Assembly (NCBI GenBank): GCA_963664655.2 | Contig: CAXXHM010000001.1 | Coordinates: 744,001-808,000, forward strand | Length of the DNA: 64,000 bases | DNA from: Desulfospira sp963664655 | GTDB taxonomy: Bacteria > Desulfobacterota > Desulfobacteria > Desulfobacterales > Desulfobacteraceae | Reading direction: 5' to 3' | Made by a program: the position numbers and the translations under genes | The notes under the pieces: model-generated | Told to the model about the DNA's origin: nothing | Database searches by the model: none | The model's input: only the letters and a program-made list of their open reading frames with translations | Shown here: positions 16,475 through 26,021 of the stretch, piece by piece | How positions within the stretch are numbered: the stretch's first letter is position 1 | How the letters are laid out: every line of letters begins with the position of its first letter

Positions 16475-17050
16475 ATGGCAAAGGATGATGAACTGTTTTC
16501 CGGTCCGTCCGCGTTTGACCTTCGGGGGAAGCAGTCGGTCAGGGCGACCTTCCGGTTGTCCCAGAAGGCCATTGACGCCTTGGGGCTTGTGGCCGTCCAC
16601 ATGGGGATCAAACAAAAATCCTTGTTTGACCATATTATCGAAGACATGGAGGCCCTGGATGACCTGGCCAGAAGCATCCGGATCCGGCAGTTTGAAAAGA
16701 TCCCCCGGCGGCAGAAGACCTTTGTCTTAAGCCGCCGGACCGTTGATGCCCTGGCCAGCATTTCCCAGTCCCACGGCATGCCCCGGGATGCCTTGGTGGA
16801 GTATTCCATCAAAAAGCTGGAATCCATTATCCAGGCCGAGCGGGGACGGCACCAGGAGCGAAAAAAGCTGCGGCAGGCCCTGTTAAACCATGTGGATGCC
16901 GGGGAAACCCTTTATGCATCTGCCGCAAAGGCCCTGGGACCGGATGATCCCTTTTGCAAAAAAATGGAGAAATCGGTTCTCGCCACCCGTAAGACCTTGG
17001 AAGATATTGATTTGTTTTTGGAAAAGAGCATGGTTCTGGAAGATTTTTAA
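16475..17050 (+). CDS. hypothetical protein with two ribbon-helix-helix-like modules
   Basis: I do not recognise a named family. The 191-residue protein seems to contain an internal duplication: about residues 18-56 (SVRATFRLSQKAIDALGLV, then HMGIKQKSLFDHIIED) and about 77-115 (TFVLSRRTVDALASISQSHG, then MPRDALVEYSIKKLESII). Each reads as a beta strand followed by two helices, as in ribbon-helix-helix DNA-binding proteins. The C-terminal third is helical and charged. It has a strong AAGGAGG site and lies 21 bp before the ABC ATPase, so it may regulate this operon. It could also be a non-DNA-binding scaffold. Confidence 0.6.
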   Translation: MAKDDELFSGPSAFDLRGKQSVRATFRLSQKAIDALGLVAVHMGIKQKSLFDHIIEDMEALDDLARSIRIRQFEKIPRRQKTFVLSRRTVDALASISQSHGMPRDALVEYSIKKLESIIQAERGRHQERKKLRQALLNHVDAGETLYASAAKALGPDDPFCKKMEKSVLATRKTLEDIDLFLEKSMVLEDF

Positions 17051-17071
17051 ACTAGGTTTAGGAGGACTCAA

Positions 17072-18016
17072 TTGATTGAAATTCAAAACCTGACAAAGTA
17101 CTACAGCGACTTTTGTGCTGTCGACAACATCAGCCTGTCCATTCCCCCGGGAGAAATCCTCGGGCTTCTTGGACCCAACGGGGCGGGAAAAACCACCAGC
17201 TTGAGGATGCTCACCGGGTATTTCAAGCCAAGTTCCGGCGCCATTAAGGTCAAAGACTATGAAATGCCAAGGGACACCCTCAAGATCAAGTCCCTGATGG
17301 GGTACCTTCCCGAATCCGCCCCCCTTTACCACAATATGCTGGTCTACGATTATCTGGATTATGTGGCCAGGATAAAGGGAATCACGGAAGCTTCCAGGCG
17401 GCAGGACCGCTTTAAACATCTGGCCAAAACCTGCGGGCTGACCTCGATCATGGCCAAGCCCATTGCCAACCTGTCCAAGGGGTTAAAGCAGCGGGTCGGC
17501 TTGGCCCATGCCATGATGACGGATCCCGAAATCCTGGTTCTGGATGAGCCCACCTCAGGGCTTGACCCCAACCAGATCGCCGAGATCCGGGATATTATCA
17601 GGGCCATTGGAAAGGAAAAGACCATTATTTTTTCCACCCATATCTTGAGCGAAGCCGAGGCCACCTGTGACCGGATCGTGATCATCAACAAGGGAAAGGT
17701 GGTGGCCGACGATTCCACGGAACATCTTAAACAGGGAATGGACAACGCCGCCTGTATCCGGCTGACCCTTGCGGGGGCCGACAAAGAAACGGCCCGGGAT
17801 CTGTTAACCTCAATGGGCCAGGACCTGTCCGTTGAACCCACCCCGGCATCAGAACCCGGCACCCTTTCGTTTGAAATCAGGGCCCCCGGGGATCAGGACC
17901 TGCGGTCATCCATTTATCTTAAAATCAAGGAAACCGACTGGATTATTGTTGAACTTGCCAGAGAATCCCAGGCCCTTGAAAAAGTGTTCCAGGACCTGAC
18001 AAGGGAGGAGGCGTAA
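17072..18016 (+). CDS. ABC transporter ATPase (GldA/CcmA type)
   Basis: The start is TTG, six bases after GGAGG. The 314-residue protein has Walker A GPNGAGKTT (about 34-42), signature LSKGLKQRVGLA, Walker B ILVLDEPTSGLDP and the H-loop in FSTHILSEAE. The C-terminal 90 residues form the extra domain common in ABC-2 exporters. It energises the permease encoded 5 bp downstream. With the GldG-like gene it matches the GldAFG arrangement first described in gliding Bacteroidetes, although many non-gliding Proteobacteria have it and its cargo is unknown. Confidence 0.85.
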   Translation: MIEIQNLTKYYSDFCAVDNISLSIPPGEILGLLGPNGAGKTTSLRMLTGYFKPSSGAIKVKDYEMPRDTLKIKSLMGYLPESAPLYHNMLVYDYLDYVARIKGITEASRRQDRFKHLAKTCGLTSIMAKPIANLSKGLKQRVGLAHAMMTDPEILVLDEPTSGLDPNQIAEIRDIIRAIGKEKTIIFSTHILSEAEATCDRIVIINKGKVVADDSTEHLKQGMDNAACIRLTLAGADKETARDLLTSMGQDLSVEPTPASEPGTLSFEIRAPGDQDLRSSIYLKIKETDWIIVELARESQALEKVFQDLTREEA

Positions 18017-18021
18017 CCCCC

Positions 18022-18726
18022 ATGAAACAGATCAAGACCATTGCCATCAAAGAATTCAAAGATTATTTTATCTCCCCCATCGCCTATATTGTCATTGCCT
18101 TGTTTCTGGTGGTTACGGGGTGGTTTTTCTTCTCAACCTTTTTTATCTTCGGCCGGGCCGATCTTAGGGATTTTTATTCCCTGCTTCCCATCAGTTTTTC
18201 CTTTTTTATTCCGGCCATCACCATGCGGCTGTTTGCCGAAGAAAAAAATGTGGGCTCCTATGAAACCCTGCTGACCATGCCGGTCTCCTTTACGGATATC
18301 GCCCTTGGCAAATTCTTAGCCGCCTGCCTGTTTGCCGGGGCCATGCTGATCCCGACCCTGTCTTATCCCCTGTTTATTTCATTTATCGGAGAGGTGGACC
18401 CGGGTCCTGTGATCGGCGGGTATATCGGCGCCATGGGCCTGGCCGCGGTTTATTGCGCCGTGGGGCTGTTTGCCTCGGCCCTGACCCGCAACCAGATCAT
18501 TGCCTTTATTATCGGGTGCGCCCTGTGTTTCACCCTGACCATTATTGACCGGATGCTGTTTTTCATGCCGCCGGCGGTGGTTGGTTTTGCCCAGTATATC
18601 GGGGCAAGCTCCCATTTTCTGAACATTTCCAAGGGCGTCATCGACTCCAGGGACATCATCTACTTCATCAGTGTGGCATTTATTTTTCTGTTCTCAACCC
18701 ACATGATCATGCATGAAAAAAATTAA
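18022..18726 (+). CDS. ABC-2 type permease (GldF-like)
   Basis: The 234-residue protein has about six membrane helices and the start TIAIKEFKDYFISPIAYIV, typical of ABC-2 permeases that begin with a cytoplasmic amphipathic helix and include a motif like RLFAEEKNVGSYETLLTMPV. It forms the membrane part of the exporter with the preceding ATPase. The next gene follows after 9 bp. The substrate is not evident. Confidence 0.82.
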   Translation: MKQIKTIAIKEFKDYFISPIAYIVIALFLVVTGWFFFSTFFIFGRADLRDFYSLLPISFSFFIPAITMRLFAEEKNVGSYETLLTMPVSFTDIALGKFLAACLFAGAMLIPTLSYPLFISFIGEVDPGPVIGGYIGAMGLAAVYCAVGLFASALTRNQIIAFIIGCALCFTLTIIDRMLFFMPPAVVGFAQYIGASSHFLNISKGVIDSRDIIYFISVAFIFLFSTHMIMHEKN

Positions 18727-18735
18727 GGAGACACC

Positions 18736-20922
18736 ATGGGACAGATCAAAGAACATTACATCAAGTTTATTCTTTATATAGCCGTGATTGTGCTGGTCAA
18801 CCTGGCAGGGTTAACCCTGTTTTTCAGGGCCGATTTAACCAAAGCCAAAGTTTATTCGCTGTCCAAGGCAAGCCAACAGGCGGTTTCCACCCTTTCGGAA
18901 CCCTTAAGCATCAAGGTGTTTTTCTCCAAAGACCTGCCGGCCCCCCACAACAACACCGAGCGGTATTTGCGCGATCTTTTGGAAGAGTATGGGGCACAGG
19001 CCGGCCGGTATTTTAATTATGCCTTTTACAATGTCTCCCCTGAAGAGGGCGGCCTGACCGACACCACCGATGCCAACCGACAGATGGCCAAAGATTACGG
19101 AATTTCTCCGGTCCAGATCCGGATCATGGAAAACGACGAGGTTAAATTTAAAAACGCCTACATGGGTCTGGTCATTATCCATGGGGACCTCATCGAAAAA
19201 ATTTCCGCCATAACCTCCACCGACGGCCTTGAATACCAGCTCACAACAGCCATCCAGAAGCTGAACAACAAGGTTTCGGCCATGATGAACCTGGATGAAA
19301 AGGTCAAGGTCAAGATGTATCTGTCGTCTTCTTTATACCCCATTGCCCCCCTCATGAGGCTGAATGAACTGCCGGGCCTTGGCAAGGAGGTCGAAAAGGC
19401 CATCGCCGATCTCAACACCCGGAACATGGGGGTTCTTGAGTTTGAACACCTCGATTTAAATGACAAGGCCAAACTGGAAGAAATTTCCGATAAGTACAAC
19501 CTCATGGCCCTTTCCTGGCCGGCCATCCCGGAAAAGGGCATCCCGGCGGGCCAGGGCGCCGCAGGCCTGGTGTTGACCTACAAGGACAAATCCGAAAGCC
19601 TGCCCCTGATTTCGGCGGTGGAGCTTCCCATTATCGGGACCGCCTACCAGATGGCGGACCCTTCGGCCCTGTCCGAAGAACTGACCGGTATGATTGAAAA
19701 AATGGTGGGCATCAACAAGGATATCGGATTCCTGGCCGACCACGGCACCCAGACCCTGGGACAGGACCGCATGGCCATGATGCAGGGCCGCCCCGGGGGG
19801 ATGCAGGCCTTTAACACCCTTTTGTCCTCCCGGTACGATATTAAATCCATTGCGTTAAAAGAGGACACCATCCCCGAAGGATTAAACTGCCTGATCATTG
19901 CCAAACCCACGGAAAAATTCACCGATTACGAACTGTTCCAGATTGACCAGGCATTGATGAGGGGAACCAACATTGCCTTTTTCGGGGACGCCTTTAACGA
20001 GATCATGCCCCGGGGCGGCATGGGCATGCCCCAGTACCCGCCCCTGGATACCGGCCTTGAAAAGCTGCTCAACCATTACGGCATCAACATCAAACAGGCC
20101 TATGTCATGGACAAAAGCGCCTATAAACACCAGGTGGACCCAAGCCAGGGCGGCGGGGAGCAGATCATCTACTTTGCCCCCATGCTCAAGGAAAAAAGCA
20201 TCAACACCAAGCCTGAATTCATGAGCAACATCAAGGGGCTTGTGGCCATGCAGATCTCCCCGGTAGAACTGCTCGAAGACAAGATCAACAAATCCAAGGT
20301 AACGGCCACCCGGCTTTTGTCCACTTCGGATGAGGCCTGGCTCATGGAAGGGATGATCAACTTCAACCCCATGTACATCTCACCGCCCGCATCCAAGGAC
20401 GATTTTGCCACCTATGATCTGGCCTGCATCCTGGAAGGCACCTTTACCAGCTATTTTAAGGACAAGCCCATTCCGGAAAAAACCACCGGACAGGCCGATA
20501 TAACGGATGAGGATACGGCACAAGGGCCGTCAGCAGCGGCTGCCGGACCGGACAGCCAGGCCTCCCGGGCCAGAGACCTTAAGGCCGAAAACAGACTGCT
20601 CACCACATCCCGCCCTGCCAAGATATTTGTCCTGGGCTGCGCACAGATGCTCCAGGACAACATGCTCGATGCCGAAGGCCGGACCACCAACGCGACCTTT
20701 ATCCTCAACGCCATAGACCATCTCAACGGCCAGGATGACATTGCCATCATGAGAAGCAAGCAGCAGACCTTAAATCCCATTGCCCAGACCGCCCCCTTTG
20801 ACCGGATGCTGATCAAGGGATTTAACATTGCGGTCCTGCCCGTTCTCGTGATCCTGTTCGGCCTGGGCGTTCTGGTCGCACGGAACGCAAAGAAAAAGAG
20901 AATCGCAGCCATGTTTAATTAA
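18736..20922 (+). CDS. GldG-like ABC auxiliary protein
   Basis: The 728-residue protein has one N-terminal membrane helix (about 9-30), a large periplasmic region beginning with the GldG/DUF4350-like segment (TKAKVYSLSKASQQAV, IKVFFSKDLP), a low-complexity linker (about 585-615), and a C-terminal membrane helix (about 695-715) ending in basic residues. This matches the 'ABC-type uncharacterised transport system' auxiliary proteins always found beside GldA/GldF-type genes. Its role is unknown; a periplasmic arm acting on cell-surface polymers is a guess. Confidence 0.8.
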   Translation: MGQIKEHYIKFILYIAVIVLVNLAGLTLFFRADLTKAKVYSLSKASQQAVSTLSEPLSIKVFFSKDLPAPHNNTERYLRDLLEEYGAQAGRYFNYAFYNVSPEEGGLTDTTDANRQMAKDYGISPVQIRIMENDEVKFKNAYMGLVIIHGDLIEKISAITSTDGLEYQLTTAIQKLNNKVSAMMNLDEKVKVKMYLSSSLYPIAPLMRLNELPGLGKEVEKAIADLNTRNMGVLEFEHLDLNDKAKLEEISDKYNLMALSWPAIPEKGIPAGQGAAGLVLTYKDKSESLPLISAVELPIIGTAYQMADPSALSEELTGMIEKMVGINKDIGFLADHGTQTLGQDRMAMMQGRPGGMQAFNTLLSSRYDIKSIALKEDTIPEGLNCLIIAKPTEKFTDYELFQIDQALMRGTNIAFFGDAFNEIMPRGGMGMPQYPPLDTGLEKLLNHYGINIKQAYVMDKSAYKHQVDPSQGGGEQIIYFAPMLKEKSINTKPEFMSNIKGLVAMQISPVELLEDKINKSKVTATRLLSTSDEAWLMEGMINFNPMYISPPASKDDFATYDLACILEGTFTSYFKDKPIPEKTTGQADITDEDTAQGPSAAAAGPDSQASRARDLKAENRLLTTSRPAKIFVLGCAQMLQDNMLDAEGRTTNATFILNAIDHLNGQDDIAIMRSKQQTLNPIAQTAPFDRMLIKGFNIAVLPVLVILFGLGVLVARNAKKKRIAAMFN

Positions 20923-20929
20923 ATAAGCT

Positions 20930-21010
20930 GTTAGCTATTAGCTTTTAGCCATTAGCCTTTAGCCATCGGTGGCAGCCCTTCCTTAGCTAACTGCTAACTG
21001 CTAATAGCTC
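20930..21010. repeat. TTAGC heptamer arrays in inverted orientation
   Basis: Five 7-bp units (GTTAGCT, ATTAGCT, TTTAGCC, ATTAGCC, TTTAGCC) at 20930-20964 face three inverted units (GCTAACT, GCTAACT, GCTAATA) at 20986-21006, so the transcript can form a long stem. It lies inside the operon between the GldG-like and DUF4340-like genes. The family recurs at 63586. Confidence 0.75.
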
Positions 21011-21025
21011 AAATAAAAGGAACTG

Positions 21026-22015
21026 ATGATGAAAAAAGAATATATCATACTTGCGGCCCTCATCCTCGGGTTGAGCCTCTACCTTGGCCTGAAAAAAGAT
21101 GATCAGACCCATTACACGCTTCCGGAAATTAAAACGGTGGATACCACCCAGGTAGACCGGCTCACGGTCCGGAAAGGGGACGCAACAATTGAATTTAAAA
21201 AGACCGGCGACGGCTGGACCGCGGGAGATGAAAACTTTCCGGCTGACAAACCGGCCGTGGAAGACATGCTTACGGTAATTCAAAACCTGAAGCTGTCCAC
21301 CCTGGTATCTGAAAAAGATGACCGGATCCGGTACGACCTGGACAAGGACAATGCCCTTGATGTAAAGGCATTTAAAGGGGACACCCTGTTGATGGCCTTT
21401 AGAATCGGCAAGCCCGCCCCCAGTTACAACCACACCTTTGTCATGATTGAAAACAACGACGCCATCTTTCATGCGGTCAACAGTTTCAGGTCCGACTTTG
21501 ACAAAACCATGGACGAATTCAGGGACAAGGCCGTTTTAAAGTTTGACAAAGATTCCATCAAAAAAATCACTCTGGAAAAGGCGGGGAAAACCCTTGCCCT
21601 GACCCGCCCGGAACCTTTAGACGATAACGCACAGGAAAATAAAGAACCGGCAAAGGCCGCCTGGCAGGCTGACAACGGGCCGGCCCCGGACGACGAGGCC
21701 ATCGTAAGCCTGCTGGACACCCTGTCCGCTTTGACATGCGACACCTACCCCGGCGGGAAAAAGGCTGATCAGGCAGACCAGACCCCTGATTGTAAAATTA
21801 TCCTTGAAAATAATGAAAAAATATTCTTAAACCTGTATGCAGACGGGGAAAAGACACTCGGAACTTCCTCCATGAATGACTATCTGTTTGAACTGCAATC
21901 GTATACGGCAAATAATATTGCCGAAAATACGGACAAACTGCTTGGAATTGAAAAAGACGCTGAAAATACGGAACAACCGCCCGGCCCGCCGCTGCCGGCT
22001 CCGGAAAATGAATAG
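21026..22015 (+). CDS. DUF4340-family protein
   Basis: The 329-residue protein begins with an N-terminal membrane anchor or signal segment (IILAALILGLSLYLGL), followed by repeated beta-rich modules of the DUF4340 type (TVDTTQVDRLTVRKGDATIEF; then DKDSIKKITLEKAGKTLAL). DUF4340 proteins are regularly encoded beside GldG-like ABC genes, as here. The C-terminus is proline-rich and polar. It is probably a periplasmic, membrane-tethered component of the same machine. Its last 8 bp overlap the acyltransferase. Confidence 0.78.
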   Translation: MMKKEYIILAALILGLSLYLGLKKDDQTHYTLPEIKTVDTTQVDRLTVRKGDATIEFKKTGDGWTAGDENFPADKPAVEDMLTVIQNLKLSTLVSEKDDRIRYDLDKDNALDVKAFKGDTLLMAFRIGKPAPSYNHTFVMIENNDAIFHAVNSFRSDFDKTMDEFRDKAVLKFDKDSIKKITLEKAGKTLALTRPEPLDDNAQENKEPAKAAWQADNGPAPDDEAIVSLLDTLSALTCDTYPGGKKADQADQTPDCKIILENNEKIFLNLYADGEKTLGTSSMNDYLFELQSYTANNIAENTDKLLGIEKDAENTEQPPGPPLPAPENE

Positions 22016-22730
22016 ATTTTTAAAACTGTTATATCAACCCTATAAATGGCTTGTGGTGGTCCCGGTGGCTTTCATTGCCACCATGGGCCTGGGGCTGGTA
22101 TGCGCGTTCATCAGTTTGATCTTTGGCCAGGATGCCGCTGACATCCCGGCCATGATCTGGGCCAAAATCTGCTGCGGCATGGTCCCCATCAAGGTCAACC
22201 TGACGGGTAAAGAAAGGTACAGCAGGGCATCGGCTTACGTGGTGGTGGCCAACCACCAGAGCATTGCCGATATCCCGGTGATCCACAGTTCCATCGGCCT
22301 TAAAATAAAATGGATCATGAAAAAGGAACTGGATAATATCCCTCTATTCAGTGTGTCCTGCCACAAGTTAGGCTGCATTTTCATTGACCGGTCAAACCGG
22401 CAGGCCGCCATTGCCTCCATCCATGAGGCCAAAGCCACCCTGTCGCCCAACAGTTCGGTCTTTTTCTTTGCCGAAGGGACCCGAAGCAAAGACGGGGAAT
22501 TGGGACCCTTTAAAAAGGGGGCGTTCATTTTTGCCATGGAAACCGGGATTCCCCTGCTGCCGGTCACCATTAAAAACTCCTACCGGATCCTGCCCTCGGA
22601 TTCCCTTGATCTTGTTCCCGGCATTGTTGATGTGGAAGTTCACGCCCCGGTCCACATCGGAGAATCTGATAAAAAAAACCTGAATGAGATTGTTGGGCAG
22701 GTCCGGGCCACGATTGCCTCAGGACTGTGA
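22008..22730 (+). CDS. 1-acyl-glycerol-3-phosphate acyltransferase-like protein (PlsC family)
   Basis: I choose the ATG at 22008, which overlaps the previous stop (ATGAATAG), over a longer frame from 21876 that runs inside DUF4340. The 240-residue protein has an N-terminal membrane helix and the four acyltransferase blocks: NHQSIADI (HX4D catalytic motif), IFIDRSNR, FAEGTRSKDGELGPFKKGAF and IPLLPVTI. It would acylate lysophosphatidate or a related lysolipid at the inner membrane. Its coupling to the GldAFG/DUF4340 genes is notable and could mean a lipid-linked role for that system. Confidence 0.85.
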   Translation: MNRFLKLLYQPYKWLVVVPVAFIATMGLGLVCAFISLIFGQDAADIPAMIWAKICCGMVPIKVNLTGKERYSRASAYVVVANHQSIADIPVIHSSIGLKIKWIMKKELDNIPLFSVSCHKLGCIFIDRSNRQAAIASIHEAKATLSPNSSVFFFAEGTRSKDGELGPFKKGAFIFAMETGIPLLPVTIKNSYRILPSDSLDLVPGIVDVEVHAPVHIGESDKKNLNEIVGQVRATIASGL

Positions 22731-22761
22731 GTCAAAACTAACCGGTTGGTCCAGGAGGTCC

Positions 22762-25758
22762 TCAAACCGCGCGGGGACATGACACCCGGTTGCGCCCTTC
22801 CTTTTTGGATTTGTAGAGCATCTCATCGGCCTTTTTCACCATTTCATCAAAGGATTTAATGCTCTGAGCGTAATGGCCCACCCCCAGACTCAAGGTCAGT
22901 TTCAGGCGGCCGCAGCCCTTTACGGCAAAGGCCTTTTTTTCAAAAATAGTGCGGATCTTGTCGGCTACAGGAACGGCCCCTGTAAGGTCGGCCCCGGGAA
23001 GAATGATCATGAATTCGTCCCCGCCATACCGCCCGGGGATATCGGTTGCCCTGAGATTTTTCCGGATAACGGCAGACACCTTCTTTAACACCCGGTCTCC
23101 AGTATCATGGCCATACCTGTCGTTAACCTCCTTGAAATAATCAATGTCTATCATGATAACGGACAGCTTGCCCTTTTTCCGCTTTGCCGTTTCAAATTCC
23201 CGTTTTCCGAAATCCATGAAATACCGTCTGTTGTAAAGCCCTGTCAAGGGGTCGATATTGGCCAGCCGCGCATTTTCAATGGCTTTGGCCGCAGCGTCTT
23301 TCAAGGAAAGATGGATGTCAATCTTGGCAGACAGTTCGGTTTTGTCCACTGGTTTTACAATATAATCATTGCCCCCTACTTCAAAGGCGGTGACGATGTC
23401 GCCGGGTTGATTTTTTGCTGTCAGGAAAATAATGGGCAGTTCAAACGTGGTGTAAGTCTCCCTTAGCTTACGGCAGACCTCATACCCGGACATTCTCGGC
23501 ATCATGATATCAAGAAGGACAAGGTCATAGGTGCCGGTTTTAACCCTTTCCAGGGCCAGACGCCCGCTGGGTACAAATTCAGCCCCCAGTTTTTTTATTC
23601 CCAGATAGTTGAGCAGCACCTGACCGTTTATTGCTTCGTCATCCACGACAAGTACTTTTTGCACATTTTTAAAGGTCCGGGTATCGGGCAAGGGATCACA
23701 TGCTTCAGGAAAAGACAGAATGGGGCTTAAAGGGGCTGGATGAAAACGGGGGTCTTCTGTTTTTCCGCCACTGGCGGCTGCCTGTGGAAGGGTAAAAATA
23801 AAACAAGCGCCTTTGCCCGGTTCTGATTCCACCCGGATATCCCCCCCGTGTAATTCCACCAGTTTTTTAGTGATGGGAAGCCCCAGCCCGGTCCCTTTGT
23901 ATTCCCGTTCAATAGAACCGTCGCCCTGCTCAAATGGTCTGAAAATACGCTGTGTTAATGAAGGGTCTATCCCCATTCCCGAATCCTCAACCCGGATCTC
24001 CATTGTGCCGGTCCCGGGGCCTGTCCCCGGGGCCGCACTGACCCTGACATAGCCTTTTTCCGTATATTTTACACCGTTGCCGATGAGGTTATACAAAATC
24101 TGCTGAAGCCTGTCTTCATCTCCATAGGCAAAGGGCATGTCTTCGGGGATATCATTGACTAGCTGAATGGCCTTGTTTGGTGTCGTTGATTTTATAACGG
24201 TCATGACAACCAGGACCATTCGCCTTAAATCCAGGGGTTTTTTAAAAATCAGGATATCGTTATTCCTGAGCCTGGAAAAATCCAGGACATCATTGATGAG
24301 GGTTGAAAGCCGCTTTCCGCTTGAGACGATAAGGCCAAGGTTCTGCCGGGCTTCCGGGCAAAGAGGCCCGGCGGCACCGTTGATCAATGACTCGGCAACG
24401 CCAATGATGCCGTTGATGGGGGTCCTCAGTTCATGGGAGGTGTTGGCAAGGAATTCATCTTTGAGCCGGTCAACAATCTTGAGTTTTTCAGACAACAGGG
24501 CAACGGTCCTGTGATCCCGTGAAAATTTAACGGCCAGCATGAGGGACTCGACCAGAATAAATCCGAGAAAAAACAAGGCCAGGTAATATCCCGTATTGAT
24601 CAGCTGCAGATAGTGCAGCATGTCATTGACAACCCCGGCCGCAAGAACCATGCTCCCGGATAGAAAAAGGACAGAGAACGCGGTGTTGTCCCTAATGGCC
24701 TTTAAATTAATATAAAGGATGAACAAGACGCTGACCGCCACCATTGCCAGATAATACTTGAATATAACGGAGTAGGCCATTGTGGATACAAAGGGGATAC
24801 AGCCGGCATAAAGAACATGGACAGCCGTTATCAGGCAAAAAAGGGGCCGGGAAAATTTTTTTTTAAAAAAGCAGGCGGCAAACAGCTGAAACGAGATCAC
24901 ACAACAGGGAATGGTCTCTGTGGCAAGCCGTGATCCAGTTGAAAAGGTCAGGTCAGGGATTATCCAGCAAATCAATGTACTGCCCGTGAACCCGGTTCTA
25001 AGGGCAAGCATGAAACAGAACAAACCAAAAAAAAGCAGTTCCTTTTCTTTTTGCCGGAACAAAAAGATGATGGTGTGGTAAAATCCGGCAAACAGACAGA
25101 TGGCGATCAGCATGATCTCCATAGATGTGCTGATCATGAACTTGCGGTACACCTGTTTTTCCGTCCCCAGAACAAAACTTTGGGCGATGCCCGCATTTCC
25201 ATGGAGCCGGTTTCTTATCTGCAGAACGATTTCCACATCCCCCGTACCAGAGGAAAAGGCCAGGATATCCGGTTTAAGGAACCGGACTGGTTCGTCCGGC
25301 AGAATACCGTTCTGCCGGATCAACCGCCCGTTGATCCACAAGCCGTATTCAGTAAACAGTTCCGGGGTCTGTAACGCCAGGCCATTATTTTTTTCGGATG
25401 TTCGGACAAGAAGCCGGTAAGTGGCATATCCCCGGGCCGGAAAGTGACGGCCCGGATAGGTTGTCCAGAACCGGGGAACCGGACAACATAAGGTCAGGTC
25501 AGGGTCAGACCACTCGGGTGATTCAGGCCCAAGAAGCCTGTTCCAGCAAAACTGCCAGTTACCGTCAAGTTTAACCGGCCCGTTTTTCTGTAAATCCAGG
25601 CCCCTTAAGTCCAGGACCCCGCGGCAGGCGTTCAGCCCTTCACTGCGGTGGCTCCCGGCCCAGGCCACAGTGCCTGGAAACCCCATTGTAATGACCCATA
25701 CAATTACCGGAATCATTGCCCTTTGCAGCTTTAAGGAGCTCATAACATCTGTAAGCAT
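22762..25758 (-). CDS. 7TM-DISM hybrid histidine kinase with receiver and GGDEF domain
   Basis: The 998-residue multidomain sensor has an N-terminal signal segment (about 15-34), a periplasmic carbohydrate-binding-like DISM domain (about 45-200), seven membrane helices (about 215-415), HisKA with the acceptor His in NTSHELRTPING (near 447), an ATPase domain (DSGMGID, GTGLGLPI), a receiver (about 710-830, acceptor in LLDIMMPRMSG) and a GGDEF domain with intact YGGDEF and NIDPLTGLYNRRYF motifs (about 850-990). It should link an extracellular signal through phosphorelay to c-di-GMP synthesis in one polypeptide. The start is uncertain between 25758 and 25743. Confidence 0.88.
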   Translation of the reverse strand: MLTDVMSSLKLQRAMIPVIVWVITMGFPGTVAWAGSHRSEGLNACRGVLDLRGLDLQKNGPVKLDGNWQFCWNRLLGPESPEWSDPDLTLCCPVPRFWTTYPGRHFPARGYATYRLLVRTSEKNNGLALQTPELFTEYGLWINGRLIRQNGILPDEPVRFLKPDILAFSSGTGDVEIVLQIRNRLHGNAGIAQSFVLGTEKQVYRKFMISTSMEIMLIAICLFAGFYHTIIFLFRQKEKELLFFGLFCFMLALRTGFTGSTLICWIIPDLTFSTGSRLATETIPCCVISFQLFAACFFKKKFSRPLFCLITAVHVLYAGCIPFVSTMAYSVIFKYYLAMVAVSVLFILYINLKAIRDNTAFSVLFLSGSMVLAAGVVNDMLHYLQLINTGYYLALFFLGFILVESLMLAVKFSRDHRTVALLSEKLKIVDRLKDEFLANTSHELRTPINGIIGVAESLINGAAGPLCPEARQNLGLIVSSGKRLSTLINDVLDFSRLRNNDILIFKKPLDLRRMVLVVMTVIKSTTPNKAIQLVNDIPEDMPFAYGDEDRLQQILYNLIGNGVKYTEKGYVRVSAAPGTGPGTGTMEIRVEDSGMGIDPSLTQRIFRPFEQGDGSIEREYKGTGLGLPITKKLVELHGGDIRVESEPGKGACFIFTLPQAAASGGKTEDPRFHPAPLSPILSFPEACDPLPDTRTFKNVQKVLVVDDEAINGQVLLNYLGIKKLGAEFVPSGRLALERVKTGTYDLVLLDIMMPRMSGYEVCRKLRETYTTFELPIIFLTAKNQPGDIVTAFEVGGNDYIVKPVDKTELSAKIDIHLSLKDAAAKAIENARLANIDPLTGLYNRRYFMDFGKREFETAKRKKGKLSVIMIDIDYFKEVNDRYGHDTGDRVLKKVSAVIRKNLRATDIPGRYGGDEFMIILPGADLTGAVPVADKIRTIFEKKAFAVKGCGRLKLTLSLGVGHYAQSIKSFDEMVKKADEMLYKSKKEGRNRVSCPRAV

Positions 25759-25947
25759 AGATAAAATCCGTCAGAGGGAGAGGGGGCCTGCTTTTTTGTG
25801 TGCAATTTTCTACTGTTGCCGTTTCTTCCGCATGTTCAGTCAAGATCTATTTTGGTACAACAAAAAAAATAAAAAAACAATAGCCTGACTCGGTTTTACC
25901 CGGGGATGATGGCGGGTATCCTTACCGCTGACCTTAAACCATCCGGC

Positions 25948-25955
25948 CGGAACGG
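25948..25955. repeat. left target-site duplication of the insertion sequence
   Basis: CGGAACGG here is repeated exactly at 27811-27818. The terminal motif TGTCAAAA begins five bases inside each copy. Confidence 0.75.
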
Positions 25956-26021
25956 GGTAGTGTCAAAAAATTTATGAAAAGAAGCAACGAATGATGAAAA
26001 AGAATAAGTAAATTGGACGAC

